Shown here: positions 12,039 through 24,102 of the stretch, piece after piece
Position numbering within the stretch: the stretch's first letter is position 1
How the letters are laid out: each line of letters begins with the position of its first letter
Origin: Dillenia suffruticosa
Lineage: Eukaryota; Streptophyta; Magnoliopsida; Dilleniales; Dilleniaceae
Length of the DNA: 64,000 bases
Direction of reading: 5' to 3'
Assembly (NCBI GenBank): GCA_033439265.1
Contig: JAVTVX010000019.1
Coordinates: 17,014,039-17,078,038, forward strand
Program-made: the position numbers and the translations under genes
The notes under the pieces: model-generated
Databases searched by the model: none
What the model was told of the DNA's origin: nothing
The model's input: the letters and a program-made list of their open reading frames with translations, nothing else

Positions 12039-12214
12039 CGGTATAATAGAAAGAACTTTATGTCTCTTAATTAAGTGTTCGGATTCAAATTTTATTAGGA
12101 ATAGAAAATACTATTTTGAGAGACCTCCCCCTCAATTAAAACCCGAAAATTAGATCGATCCGGATTAATCGGGGTGAAACTCCAAATACCGAGATCAGGG
12201 ACAAAAAAAAAATA
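12039..12214 (+). mobile_element. tRNA-derived SINE, copy 1 (diverged)
   Basis: Aligns by eye with the SINE at 19219-19409: a B-box-like segment at about 12078-12092, the shared GAGACCTCCCCCTC block at 12119-12132, the CCGGATTAATCGGGG body near 12159-12174, and a terminal poly(A) at 12203-12212. Target-site duplication not resolved. Confidence 0.6.
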
Positions 12215-13402
12215 TTCATATCTTAAATGAGAAAATTCCGATTGTCATGACTTAAATTGCATTCGAAAGATAAGATATATACAAATTTTATGTTTTAAAG
12301 AAGAGCCGACACTAGATTGGAAGATCGGTAAATAATTCATTGAAGTAGGAATATAGAAAATAGAAGACAGTGAGTTGAAAAATAGAAAGTTGAGTTCTAA
12401 AAGGAATCGGAAAGATCCTAAATCTAATTTCTTCTATATGGAACGTGAAAGAACGTGAAAGGGTCTATAAAAAGAGAGTAATTAGAGGCAAAAATAAGGG
12501 AACATCGCATACCATTAAGAGAATTTAGGGTCGGTGACATTAGCCGAGAAAATTCTCTCCTCTCAACTTTCAAAGCTATTTTTCTTCCTTTTGCTCCAAT
12601 ATTTAGTTATCTTTGGAAAGGAGTGGATAGATCAGTGAGAGTGACTTAGACTTTATCTTCATTGGCCTCTTGAGTTTGCCTTTTTGTTTTAGTCTATACT
12701 CAGAGGAGGTCTGGAATTGTTTAAAAAATGCTGCTTATAAATATTAATGTTTATAAGAAGCTTTTTAACTTATAAATCTGTTTTAATTTTTTTAAAAAAT
12801 AAGTTGATATTTGTTTGAATAAATATAATTTAAAAATAGTTAATTGTTTAATAAAATGAGTATTTATAAATTATATAAATATAAAATAGAGAAAAGGCTA
12901 TGGTGGGCATAGGATGCTTTTACCTATTTTGGATGAGAATTTGAAATATGTGGTATAATTATAATTTTTGTTAAATATAAAAAATGTGAAAAAATATTTT
13001 TGTAAGTTAAAATAGGTTATTTTAGTTGTATTTGAAAACACAAAAATGAAAAAGTTGGGAGAGCACTTTATTATTTTTTTGGCTTATAAGCATTTTTTTG
13101 GACTTAAGTATTTTTAAAACTTTAATTGTCAAACGGTTATAATTTTAATTTTGGCTTATAAGCTCGTTCGACTAGCTTATAAGCAATTTCAAACACTCGC
13201 TTATTTTTAACACATTAATTTGGTTGTAATTTTGAGTTCTTTGTTAGCTGAATTTTGGATTTTCAATTTTTATTTTAGAAATAGGTTGATTTCTCCTTAC
13301 TATTTTTTATTATTGTTATAGTTTGGTTGATTTAGTTATTATTTTTTTTTATCTTATTGAGTTTAATTGAGCTGTTACATTTTTTTAATCATTCTGGTTC
13401 TT
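12215..13402. other. AT-rich intergenic DNA with GCTTATAAGC palindromes
   Basis: No gene recognised. About 12711-13200 contains several copies of GCTTATAAGC-like palindromes and ends in TTTCAAACAC, a composition typical of hAT-type MITEs, but no clean terminal inverted repeat with target duplication could be set. Confidence 0.35.
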
Positions 13403-14249
13403 CACTACAAAAAAATACGGTTTTAGTTACGGATTTTCGTGACGGAAAAAATTCTTCGCTATTTTGCGACGAATTTATCGACAAAAACTTTTTCGTCGCT
13501 AATTTACCACAAAATTTGTAACGAAAAGAAAGTCGTGGAAATTAGTGATAGACACATCATTCGTAGCAAAATTCGTCACTAATTAGTGACAAAAAAATTT
13601 CGTGGCTAAATTCGTCGCTAATTAGTGACGAAAAAATTTTTGTGACTAAATTCGTCGCTAATTGGCGATAAAAAATTTTTCGTTGCAAATTTCGTCGCTA
13701 AATTATATAATTAAATAAAATATAATATTAATATAATATTTAAATTAAAAAATTAATTTAACAACCACTGGTAATTTAATTTAGCGACGGATTTCCAAAT
13801 CTGTGGCTGATTCAGCAACGGATTTCAAATCCGTCGCTGAATAATTAGAATTTTATTTTATTTTTATTTTATTTTAATAATTTCAGAGACGGATTTGAAA
13901 ATCCGTCGCTGAATCAGCGATGGATTCCAAATCCGTCGCTGAATTTTATCTTCTTTTAATTATAATTCTATTTTATTTTATTTTTATTTTATTAATTTAT
14001 ATTAACAAATCATATTATTATTTTATAATATTTTAATTTACATTTTATTTTATTATATTATTTCATTTTTTTAGAAGAATAATATTATTTAATTCTTAAA
14101 AAAACCATATATTTTATTTTATTTAAATTATATATATTTTTTAATTAATTTATTATTATTATTATTTTTTAATTTAATATTTTTTATTATTGTATAGGTA
14201 ATTTTATTTTATTCAATAATATAAATTTTTTAATTAAATATTAATCTTG

Positions 14250-14480
14250 CGTGCGGGTGCCAGCCCATGCACGCACGGGCGCCTGCCTGCCTGGGTGCCC
14301 GCGCGTGCCTTGGCGCCTAGGCAGGCATGGGCGCCCACGCCTACCTGCCGCCCGCGCGCCTGCTGGGGCTGCCTAGACGCCCTTCATTGTTTTAATACAA
14401 AAAATAAATTTGTAGTTAAAGGGATTCGAATCTTGGATCTCGGATTTAAGAAGAAGACATATCATCACTGCACCACCACT
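14250..14480 (-). other. tRNA-like module with GC-rich tail, CACTA copy 1, left-pointing
   Basis: On the minus strand an A-box-like TGGTGCAGTGATGA (14476-14463) is followed by a B-box-like GATTCGAATCCC (14432-14421), the internal RNA polymerase III promoter layout of tRNA genes and SINEs, then by a GC-rich tract (14390-14250). It does not fold into a plausible full tRNA by eye. The same arrangement occurs at 29250-29475. Confidence 0.45.
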
Positions 14481-15076
14481 TGTGTTGTGTGATAATATTT
14501 TTTTTCTTTTTTCCTCCTCTTTGTTTTCTATTCTCATTTTTTTTCCTTATCTTTATTTTTGGGTTTTTTTTTTCTTTCTACTCTCATTTCTTATATATAA
14601 TAATTTTGTTATAATATATAATAATTTTATTATAACGAATAAAAATATTTTGTAATTAAATATATAGATTTTTTAAATTATTAATATATTATAATTTATT
14701 GATAATTATAATTTTATAGTTTTGAGATATTGTAATCCATTTTTAAATTATGGATTAAAAAATAAAATAAAAATGAAAAAAAATAATAAAATAATAAGAT
14801 AAAAGAAAAAAGAAGAAATCAAAATATAATATTAACATATTTTTTAATTAATTTATTATTTTATTTTAAATTAGTATTTAATTATTTTTTATTTTATTAA
14901 AAATTATCCTATTTATTATTTTTAATTAATATTATTTTATGTGGGTGGTATAAATAAAAAAAGTTATTATATTTATTATTTTAAATTATTATTATATATT
15001 ATTTTATTATTATTAAAAAAATGTGAAATAAAGATAATAAATAATAAAAAAGAAATTTATATCATAATAATATCTT

Positions 15077-15300
15077 TGGCTCGGTTGTTTACAGGTTGCG
15101 TGTGTGCATGCAAGAGTTAGGAGTTCGGAGTTCGAACCATGGTGGAGGCAGAAGGCGCGGCATTTTCCAGCAATTAAGAGTGCCAGCACCGGGCGGGCAG
15201 GCAGGTTGCAGGGTGGTGTTGGCTCAGGTGGGCAAGGGTGGCACGTGTGTTGGCTCGGGTGGGCAAGGGTGGCACGGGTGACACGTGCGCTCCTGGACAT
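15077..15300 (+). other. tRNA-like module with GC-rich tail, CACTA copy 1, right-pointing
   Basis: An A-box-like TGGCTCGGTTG (15077-15087) is followed by a B-box-like GAGTTCGAACC (15128-15138) and by a GC-rich tail with a duplicated GGTGGGCAAGGGTGGCACG word. It points away from the module at 14250-14480 across about 600 bp of AT-rich DNA. The same arrangement occurs at 30059-30310. Confidence 0.45.
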
Positions 15301-15787
15301 TTTGACAGAATTTGAAGTCAGCGATGGATTCCAAATCCGTCGTTGAATTTAGTGACGGATTTTAGCGACTGATTTGGAATCCGTCGCTGAATTTAGCGAC
15401 GGATTTTTTTATTATTACAGATTTTTTACCCCTAAATTAGCAATAGATTTTAGCGACAAAAATTAGACGAATTTTAGATCTTCGTCGCTAAATTTAGCAA
15501 CGGATTTTTTTATATCGCTAATTTAGCGACGGATAATTTTTCGTCGCTAAAGTTTGTGACGAATTTTAGCGACGAAAAATTATTTGTCACTAAATTTAAC
15601 GACGGATTTCAATTTTCGTCGTTAAATTTAGTGACGGATTTCTAATTTTTGTCGTTAAATTTTTGTGACGCGTTATTAGTGATGAAAAATTTTTTTTCGC
15701 TAAATCCGTCGCTAATGTTTTTAGCGACGAATTTTTTTAAAATTTTCGTCGCTAAATTTGTGACTAAAAGACTGTTTTTTTGTAGTG

Positions 15788-16309
15788 TTGTATTTTAGTT
15801 TTCATTTTTCAATTTAAAATTTCATTCTTTTATTTTTCACTTTAATTTTAAAATTTCATCTTACTCAACAAATTTTGAACTTATTTAGGAATTGGCGTTG
15901 TATTTCTAAATTGTTTATCTTGTTTGAATTTCATTAGCTTTAGAATTCTATTAATCTATATTTAATTATTCTTAAGGTTTTTTTTTTTAATTCAAATTTA
16001 TTTAGCAGATCAACTTGGGTTTTAATCTTCACATTTATTGATTTTGTCATTAGTTAATCTTATTTTTTTGTTATTTGTTTTAAATAGATAATCTCTCTAA
16101 CTCTTTTCCCTCTTAAAATAACAGAAAAATAATTTGGATTAATTTGTAAAAAAAAAAAAGTCTCATGGGAACGTTACTCTACTCGCATATCTATATTATG
16201 TGAACGATTAGTGCATTTGCTAGTATTACAAATTTTTTGCATCACGTTTTTGCCTCATCCAGTATAGATGAAAAAAAAAAAAAGAATTTGCAGAAAAATA
16301 GTCTTTGTT
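15788..16309. other. AT-rich intergenic DNA
   Basis: No gene recognised; several poly(A)/poly(T) runs. Confidence 0.6.
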
Positions 16310-18100
16310 GCCAATGATGCAGATAGAGGGGTGTGTATGGCGGGCGATTTGAACGGAGTCAGATGCCCTTCAAAAATAAAAGCTAAATTAAAAGACTGAC
16401 GGATATCAATAGAGTTTAATTACTTTATATTGTTGATGGGACATCAATGAGGAGATTGGATAAATTCATGACTTCCCAAGGGCTGCCATCTGAGTGGGGG
16501 TAATTGTACTCAAATAGGCGAGAAACGATTTATCTCAGACTATTGTGCCATCGTGTTAAAAGTCCAATTCATACGATTGGGGTCCTAAGCTCCTCAGATT
16601 TCAAAATGCATGGTTAAGTCATGATAATCTTTTTTAACTGATTAAGAAGTGATAAGACTCTTACAGTCAAATAAAGGATACAGTTGAAGATTGAAGGGAA
16701 AAATTCACAAAAATGTCTAGAATAGCTTAATAATCATAATTTTTCTCTCTCGATCCGGTAATTGCGGGTTCAAATTTCAATGAAACCCAAAAAAAAAAAA
16801 ATCACAAAATGTCTCACTTGGCATCGGAGACGTTGTTGCCTCCTTCCACTCGCCCATATGGAGCCGAAGGTAGATTGCTTGAGGCAGGATGGTCGGAGGC
16901 GAATTCACCCGAGGTGGATTGCCAAATGCAGTCGGAGGCGAAGGAAATTTGGTACTTTCGTGGAAGACTTCTTTGAGAATGGTAAAATTGTCAAAAATGT
17001 TAATTTTTCATTCATTGTGCTTATACCCAAATGAAGGAATGTGATTAGTCTTCCTAACTATAAATCAATCAGTTTGATTGGGAGGCTCTATAAAATTCTA
17101 TTAAAAATTGTAGCCAATAGACTCTGGACACGGTAGATAAAATTATTAGCTGCCCTCAGGTAGCTTTTATTACAGGATGAGAAATTTTTTTTTTTGGGGG
17201 GGGGGGGACAAATAACATACAAGGATGAGATTTTTGATGATGTTAAGCACAGAAAGACAAGAAATTTTGATTTTGAATAAGTTTAAGATAATAGTCAAAT
17301 GGGATTTTCATGACAGTGTAACCACCAATTGGTGTTTGGTCACGAAGGAAGATGATGGATTAATGAATTTCTATCAATATCCCTTTTTTATCGAGTCTTG
17401 ATTTTTAAAATTTTATTCTGACTAATTCAATTTAAGATAAGGCGGCTTGAGGATAGATTAAAGAATTTCTGTCAATACCCTTGTTTCTATATAAGTTAAT
17501 GACATCCGCACCAGAGAATTCAAGATAGAGAGGGATCTCAAGCGTGGTGATCTATTATCCCCTTTCTTATCTCTTATTGTTGCTTAAGGGTGTTAAGGCA
17601 TCGTTGATGTTGTCGTGTGAGGAAAGTTGTTTCAATGGCCATAACTTGGAAGAAACAGGATTGCTTTTTTTTTTTTTTTTTGGTGGGAGAAACAGGATTG
17701 CGTTGCTACTCCTACTTTGTAATTTACGGACGAGCTCATCCCAGAATATATGGACGGTGAAATTCAGAAGATTAGAAAAAAATTTTTAGGCTGTTTCAAG
17801 GAATCTGAGTAGAAGAATTGTTTGGGTAAAGCAGGAAAAGAGTTTGTAGTAAAGATAGAATTGGGATGGTCTAGGTGCGACAAATTTTAATATTAGAAAC
17901 TTGGCACAAGGGTAAGTGGTGGTCTAGATCCTTGAGTCTTTGGAGAAAGGTAGCTTGTGAAAGGTATTGTGATAGGGATGATGAGGTTGACATCATCAAT
18001 TTGAGAAAGAAAGGATTGTCTAGACTACATAAAAACATCATCTCCATTCGTAAGGCAATTTCCCAGACCCATGAAGCTTTTCCCAAAAATTTTCAGTAGG
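16310..18100 (+). mobile_element. L1-type LINE relic
   Basis: Heavily decayed non-LTR retrotransposon with no intact frame. Visible pieces in order: an endonuclease-like G-D-L-N-G-V-R-C-P-S segment (about 16341-16371); a later endonuclease stretch ending in R-F-Q-N-A-W-L-S-H-D (about 16590-16625); the start of the reverse transcriptase, with K-N-V-N-F-S-F-I and L-I-G-R-L-Y-K-I-L then V-A-N-R-L (about 16995-17130); the R-G-D-L-L-S-P-F-L RT motif (about 17540-17566); and the C-terminal domain with S-L-W-R-K-V-A-C-E (about 17935-17962). The catalytic RT core between 17150 and 17500 is largely lost. Several poly(A) and poly(G) runs interrupt it. Confidence 0.65.
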
Positions 18101-19206
18101 ATCAAAGGAACACAGGTGATTACATCAAAGGAATTAAACAAAAATAGCCCAAAAGAAGGAATTAGGTTGCTTTGCAACTCGAAGATAGAAATATTTATGC
18201 CTTTATTGACTTCTGGATACGTTCATAAGAATATGCGAAATTGAGTTGGAGGATTCAAGGGGCCAGAATTTTTTACACTATTCAAATATTTGTAACCTTA
18301 ATCAAATGGTTATCACCTATCAATTAATATTTTCTAAGTTAATTAAACAATGATATTAAATTTAATATGCCTTTCTAGATGTCCCAAATGCCATTCCATT
18401 TAAAGGTTCAATCCTAATAAGAATTCTGCATTTCACAAAATTTAAAGAATTTTATTTTAATATAAACTATCAGTATCCGATAACCATATTGGATCTAGAT
18501 AAATTCAATTCAAATTGGGTTAGACCCTTTAAGAGGGCAAAATTCTCCCGATATCTATATTTTTCTATATAAAAATAGAATTTGAAATTTTGTTTAAGAA
18601 AAATCAGTGTTCAATTGTTACACCAACCAAACGTTGGTATAAAATTTTAAAATTTTGAATAGGAAAAGAAGTGTACTTAATAACAGCTCGAATTATTCTA
18701 CATCATAAAATTTCTCCTTTTTTTGGGGGGAGGGGGATGGTTCAAGCCAGAGCTTTAGCTCCAAATTAGCAAAGATCTGCTACTAAAATATTATCTTCCC
18801 ATTCAATTCTATTTAATGTCATTTCGAAAATATGTCAAAATTTTTACTTTTATATATATTTTTTCAATTTGCTAGATATCTATATTACTAGACGAATAAT
18901 GATATGTTTAGGTTTATAGATTTGCTAAGCTAATGTGTTCATATTAGCTAAGCCGGCTAGGTTTATTGGACCCCTAATTTGGCTAAGGGCTTATCTTCTG
19001 GACCGGCGGACCGGTTTTCATCCGCTTGCTCCGGCAAAAGCAGCAACTTAGAAAACTTTTCCCACATTTTATTTGGGCCTGCATGGGCCAAAAAGACTTG
19101 TTTTGGGGTAGAACTTTCTCGTGGACACCTAAAGGTTCCCAAATTCGAAATAGAGGAAAGGATCTGTTGAATCAAACCCCTTTGAATTTGGTATTTTGAA
19201 TCAAAC
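18101..19206. other. AT-rich intergenic DNA
   Basis: No gene recognised. A poly(T)-(G) run lies at 18719-18736. The short open frames at 18963-19223 are unsupported. Confidence 0.55.
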
Positions 19207-19218
19207 TCCTTTGAATTA

Positions 19219-19409
19219 GCCAAAGATCGGTCGACGCAGTAAAAAGGGTTCTGTTTCCCTTAACCAAGTGTTTGGGTTCGAGTCTCATTGGGAACAAAAA
19301 AAACTACTTTGGAAGACCTCCCCCTCTATAGAAAGCCTGACAGTCAGATCAACCTGGGATTAGTCAAAGTGAAACTTTGGATACCGGGGTCAAGGACCAA
19401 AAAAAAAAA
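19219..19409 (+). mobile_element. tRNA-derived SINE, copy 2, with 12-bp target duplication
   Basis: Flanked by TCCTTTGAATTA at 19207-19218 and again at 19410-19421. The body has a B-box-like GGGTTCGAGTCTC (19273-19285), the shared GAAGACCTCCCCCTC block (19312-19326), a GGGATTAGTCAAAG segment and a terminal poly(A). Probably transcribed by RNA polymerase III in its active form and dependent on a LINE for movement. Confidence 0.8.
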
Positions 19410-19421
19410 TCCTTTGAATTA

Positions 19422-19587
19422 AGTGGGTATTCTATCTCCTTAATTAGAGATCTCGAGTTTGAACTATAGGAATAGAAAAAAAAGAATTTGATAGAGTCAA
19501 CCCTTTCATGGGTCTTACAGTGTTCAGACTGAATTAATCGGTCAAAATCCGGATACCAGTTGGTCTAGTAAAAAAAAAAAAAAAAAA
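19422..19587 (+). mobile_element. tRNA-derived SINE, copy 3 (diverged), adjoining copy 2
   Basis: Starts right after the copy-2 target duplication. It has a B-box-like GAGTTTGAAC (19453-19462), the TCTTACAGTGTTCAGA and AATTAATCGGTCAAAATCCGGATACC body corresponding to the other copies, and an 18-A tail ending at 19587. Its own target duplication is not clear. Confidence 0.65.
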
Positions 19588-21673
19588 GGAAATGGATAGG
19601 CCGAAATTATGAAGGGCGGGAACATGGTCCAACCCACATCTTCTCAGTCCATTAGTCCAGACCGAAACTAAATGATCTCGATCCCCATTAGTAGCCCCAC
19701 CCAGCCCCAACAAAAAAACATCCTCTTTCTTTTTTATTTTGTTACAAACGAGGACATTGTCAGGAAGAAAAATGAAGGTTCGCACTTGAGACCTCAAGGT
19801 AAGAGAGGGATCTTTCTCTTTTGGCACCACTGGACCCAAGAACAATTTCTACAAAAAAATCATCTCTATAAAGAATTATTAAGTATAATTATAATAATTA
19901 ATTATTATTATTATTATTTAGCACTCATTTCGGACGATAAAGAATTCAACTTAGCACATAACTTTCTTGATTATATATATGTTCTATCTAGTAAAGAACA
20001 AATTTTATTGATTATGAGGTTTCTTTTTATGTTCAAGTACAAAAACTTAGAAATATATATTCGCTGAGGAGTTATTTTTTGTGAAACACAAACATCGTTC
20101 CACCAACAATTTCTTTTGTTTTCTTTGTTTACATTTTAGATTTGAAATGAAACTAAATTGAATCAAAATTGATATCAGAATTGAAATTTTTGCGTTATCA
20201 CACCAAAAAGAAGGTAAAAGAAAAAAATATATATATGCTAAATTTCCTTTCTCTTTTTCTTGAGCTCATTGTCAAAAACAAAAAGAACCCAACAAAAGTA
20301 AAGGAACAAATCAAGAAAGAGAAAACCAAGGTACCAGCATGCAAGAAATATTAGAAAATTATAGGAGAAGAACCCCATTATGTCATGATCAAAGACTTGC
20401 AATTTGCAGCCACCACAAGTGTGTCAATTGTCAAAATTCATATAATGGGACAGAGGGGATTGAACCATATTATATACACTCTCAAGCCATTCACTTTCTC
20501 TACCCTTCAAGTTCTAAACCAGTTTTCAACTAGTCAAAAATAAAATAAAATAAAATAAATAAACGAGAAAAATATCTGATGGTGCCAACCAAATTATAAT
20601 AGCCTATCCATTTTGATTGGATAATGATATCGATTAATTTCTCTTTTAGCCGGACTAAAACGCAAATTAGTATTTAAGAACTTTATTAATCTTAGTATGA
20701 TTAATATGGCTGCTAAAAATTCATAAGGAATATATCAAACATCTATGAATTTGGACATCTCCCTCAAGTTGATCTCTAATCTATTGCCAAACTTACTAAA
20801 AATTTAGCCAATCGACCGAGTAAGTAGAAACTTTTGTTTTTCATTAACCCTTTCAAACCACGATTTTAAGCCATTCAATCAAATTTGGTATTAATTCTTG
20901 ATTGTGGTATTGACATTTAGGTGACGATTCAAATTGAATGAATTTTACAAAAATTATAAAATTTTTGTTGCTTAAAATTAAAAAAAAAAAAATGTACAAC
21001 AATGGGTATGCATCTCCAAATCAATAAAAAATACAAACAATAAGGGAACTTCATAAGAGTTTATAAGTTCATATTTTTTAATTATCATATTATTTTTATT
21101 TAATTAATTTTAAAGGAAGGAAAAACCACAAAGGAATTCTATACTTCACTTTGTGATTTCAAGTATAAAGGTTTCATTTATAAATAAAATTCATAATTTA
21201 GTTTATTTTGATTTATTTTTATATATATTTTTATTTATTTCCAAGCACAGGTCAGCAAAATCTTTAGTTGATGATAGAAATTTGAATAATGATATTTCCA
21301 AGCATAGGTGTCCGACCTTTTCTTTTCTATTGCTTGGTGAAGGCTAAGCCCACTAATTTAAAATTATTCTACAACTGTGCTTAAAGGGAAGGTCGGACAG
21401 CTATATTGTTCTTAGGAGTTATTAAAGTCCACAGACTTGTGGTTCTAAGAAAATGACACTTTAAACACTAGGTGTCAACCCCAACAAGCAATTTATTATT
21501 TTCCATGACTTACTAATTTGGGTAGAAAATGACTTGTTTGTTGGGGTGAACTGGTGGGGTTCGCTCCGGATTTAGTAAAATTGAAGTTAGAGATTTAATA
21601 TATTTCATTACAGATTAAACCACCCTACCAACCATTAAGTTTCCCACCGCCCGCCTCATTATAGGCAGCGAGC

Positions 21674-21714
<41 letters not shown>

Positions 21715-22699
21715 TGTACCTATCATCGGTATATGGAGTCATTCTATGACTAACTCGGTTTAGGCATCTGCAGGGACTCTATTTAGGGGACAGTTCTTCC
21801 AGTGTAGTCTTTTCCGATCCGAAATTTCGAATCCGAGACTTGGTTAAAAAATTTAACACCCCGTCTCACTAAACTGACTGTCCGTTAATATTTATATATA
21901 TATTTCTTTTTATTATAGAATAACCAGATTATTGTGAAGTTTTGTCATGTTAATTTATTATTTTGATTGTTGATGTATTTTTATGGCTACTATAATGGAC
22001 ATTTTTATATCAGAAATAGAGAGAAAAGTTAACAGTTTTGTATTTAATTGTGCCTTCGGTTTATATAGTGGGGATATTTATATATAGAGGGATCCAAGTT
22101 CACATGGTATACTTACAATGAATGAAAGATAAAATGCTACAATTAATGTTTGATAATTCTTTTGACTTGCTTTCTATCACACTCATGTGATTGAACTAAT
22201 TAGCATGATGAATGCTTTGACTTACATTTAATGATACAACTGAAGGATTGAGTTAATTATGTTACCATCCTATCCAACTCAAGGCAGTGAAGTGATCAAT
22301 AACTTGAATTCAGAAATAAGATCAACGAAATGTTGAAAGAGATGACTCTTGATAAAGTGGTTAGCAGGTCGATGTTTGGAGCAAATGAAAAACCAGTCGA
22401 AAAGCTCGATGAAGAGACTTTGATTATTTCTGATAATTGAATTTTAATTATTTTGACAAATTGATATATAGTTATAGGAAATTTTATCTATTTTTATAGG
22501 ATAAATCCATGAATACCGAGAGGAATTATTTACAATGATAACCACTCTCTCATTATTAGAGTGGGATAAGATCAAGTGTTTGTAAAAATAGATTTGTTTT
22601 TGTCGAAATAAATCGCTAATTGTTTTGATATTGATCAATGTAAAATTTTAAGAAATTCATGTGAAACACAACCAACACTACCATTTGAAATTAAAGGAC
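19588..22699. other. AT-rich intergenic DNA with small foldbacks
   Basis: No gene recognised. Contains a (TA)n microsatellite (21676-21711), an inverted repeat pair TGTCCGACCTT / AAGGTCGGACA (21309-21319 and 21389-21399), a longer foldback at 21473-21551, and a fragment at 21826-21886 that resembles 42360-42425. Confidence 0.55.
21676..21711. repeat. (TA)n microsatellite
   Basis: About 18 uninterrupted TA units. Confidence 0.95.
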
Positions 22700-23650
22700 G
22701 GAGTTTGCTAGTAAAGGCATGACCTGTCCAAGGGTGTCAGGTTTGGATGGTAGGAGTAAGAGTTATATAACATGGATTAGGTTAGGAGGAATACGGAGGG
22801 ATATAAGCTTGAAAAGTCATCAGATTTTACAACCCCTTCTAAGAATTTGTCCTATCTACAGATCTTGTACACAACAACTATTAGAAGAAAAGTATAACTT
22901 AAGGCCAAGTTCACAGGGTTATGCAATAAAGAAAAGATTTAATTGTAATTTTGGGACTAAGTAAATATGTTGCATGGTGAATGTGGTCATGACGTATAAC
23001 CAACATAGCTGACGTTCATATGGGAACCATCAGCAGTGTGAACAATATGCATATGAGTTTTGCATATTTTTTAGGAGAATATAGTGGTATCTAAGGTCAT
23101 ATGGTTATAACATGCAGAATCAAATAACCAAGAGGTACCTACAGTGACAAATAAGGTAATAGAGGGAGAGGCATTCTGGGATATTACTTGTTTGATGATA
23201 GAAGCTATATTGGTGAGAGTAAAGATGGCACATGGGGTTGAACATTCGACAAAAAGTGCCAACCATGGCTGCGATAATTGGTGCTGTGACGGTGTGTACG
23301 ACAGAGGTCTTTGAGGTCCAATACAATTATTGTCAATGTGATGATCAAGTTTGTGATAATATTTGCACTTCATTTTACTACAATCTCTTATATAATGCCC
23401 ACCTTTGCTACATAGTCTGCAAATGATGTGGTTTAGTTTGTTTGATCCAATAGGATTTGATTTGTTAGCATCATGGTCAACAATAAGAACAACGTCCGAG
23501 TTAACTGATGACATGACACATGACTTAGCAGGCGTATTGCAATGATGTGGCAGCAAGCCGTTGCTAACATGTCAAATGACATGGCAGCGAAGGATGCATG
23601 GTTGGTGACATGGCAGAGAATGTGTAGTGACGTGTCAGAACACGTGATCG
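22700..23650 (-). mobile_element. Copia gag-protease fragment, minus strand
   Basis: The open frame 23556-23071 has two zinc-knuckle-type motifs (C-R-L-C-x4-H-x4-C, then C-K-Y-Y-x4-H-x4-C with one Cys lost), followed by a protease start where the usual D-S-G-A reads D-S-A-C. The protease continues with breaks leftward to about 22780 (H-T-A-D-G-S-H-M near 23053-23030, then Q-D-L-x-x-G-Q-I-L near 22868-22838). The next pol domains and LTRs were not found, so this is a truncated relic. Confidence 0.75.
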
Positions 23651-24025
23651 GAGATTGTTACTTGTAGTGACGTTATTTCAACTATAATTATGCAAAATTA
23701 TGTCAAATGAGAGAGTTAAATTTATCGAAAACGCCATTGGATTCACCAAGCTCTAATATCATGATAGCTATTCCATTAAACTATTCTACAAAAGCGAAAT
23801 TTAAAAACTTTGTCTCAATTATGTACCTTTAGATTTATATAATGGGAGTATTTATACATGAGAGATTCCAATTTACCATTATTAGAAGATAAATTGCTAT
23901 TATTAAACTTGATTTCTTTGAGTCATGTGATTGAGTTAATTAATCTGATGATCATTTTTACTTGTATTTAATTGCATCACTGTATAATTAAGTTAATTAT
24001 GTTATTATTTTGGTTTATAGAACAT

Positions 24026-24102
<77 letters not shown>

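Larger units (their letters stand above)
13403..15787. mobile_element. Non-autonomous CACTA (En/Spm) transposon, copy 1
   Basis: Begins CACTACAAAAAAA at 13403 and ends with TTTTTTTGTAGTG at 15787, matching CACTA-superfamily inverted termini. Both ends carry dense subterminal repeats of a TTTAGCGACGGATTT-like word in both orientations, the type of site CACTA transposases bind. The centre is AT-rich with two GC-rich tracts. No transposase is encoded. The 3-bp flanks (CTT and TTG) do not match, so the target duplication has decayed or a boundary was altered. Nearly collinear with the copy at 28387-30748. Confidence 0.85.

Noticed and set aside
14421..14476. Genuine tRNA gene on the minus strand in CACTA copy 1
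   Set aside because: A- and B-box-like words are present but no acceptor stem, anticodon stem or mature 3' end could be paired; kept only as a tRNA-like module.
14247..15346. Open frames in the GC-rich tracts of CACTA copy 1, and the matching ones at 29923-30327 in copy 2
   Set aside because: Composition-driven, not conserved in frame between the two copies.
13403..15787. Regular short repeats with spacers that might suggest a CRISPR-like array
   Set aside because: Repeats occur in both orientations with irregular spacing between CACTA termini; this is subterminal repeat structure of a plant transposon.
16762..17034. 90-residue open frame as an independent gene
   Set aside because: Its C-terminal part is the start of the LINE reverse transcriptase; the N-terminal part follows a poly(A) run and is chance.
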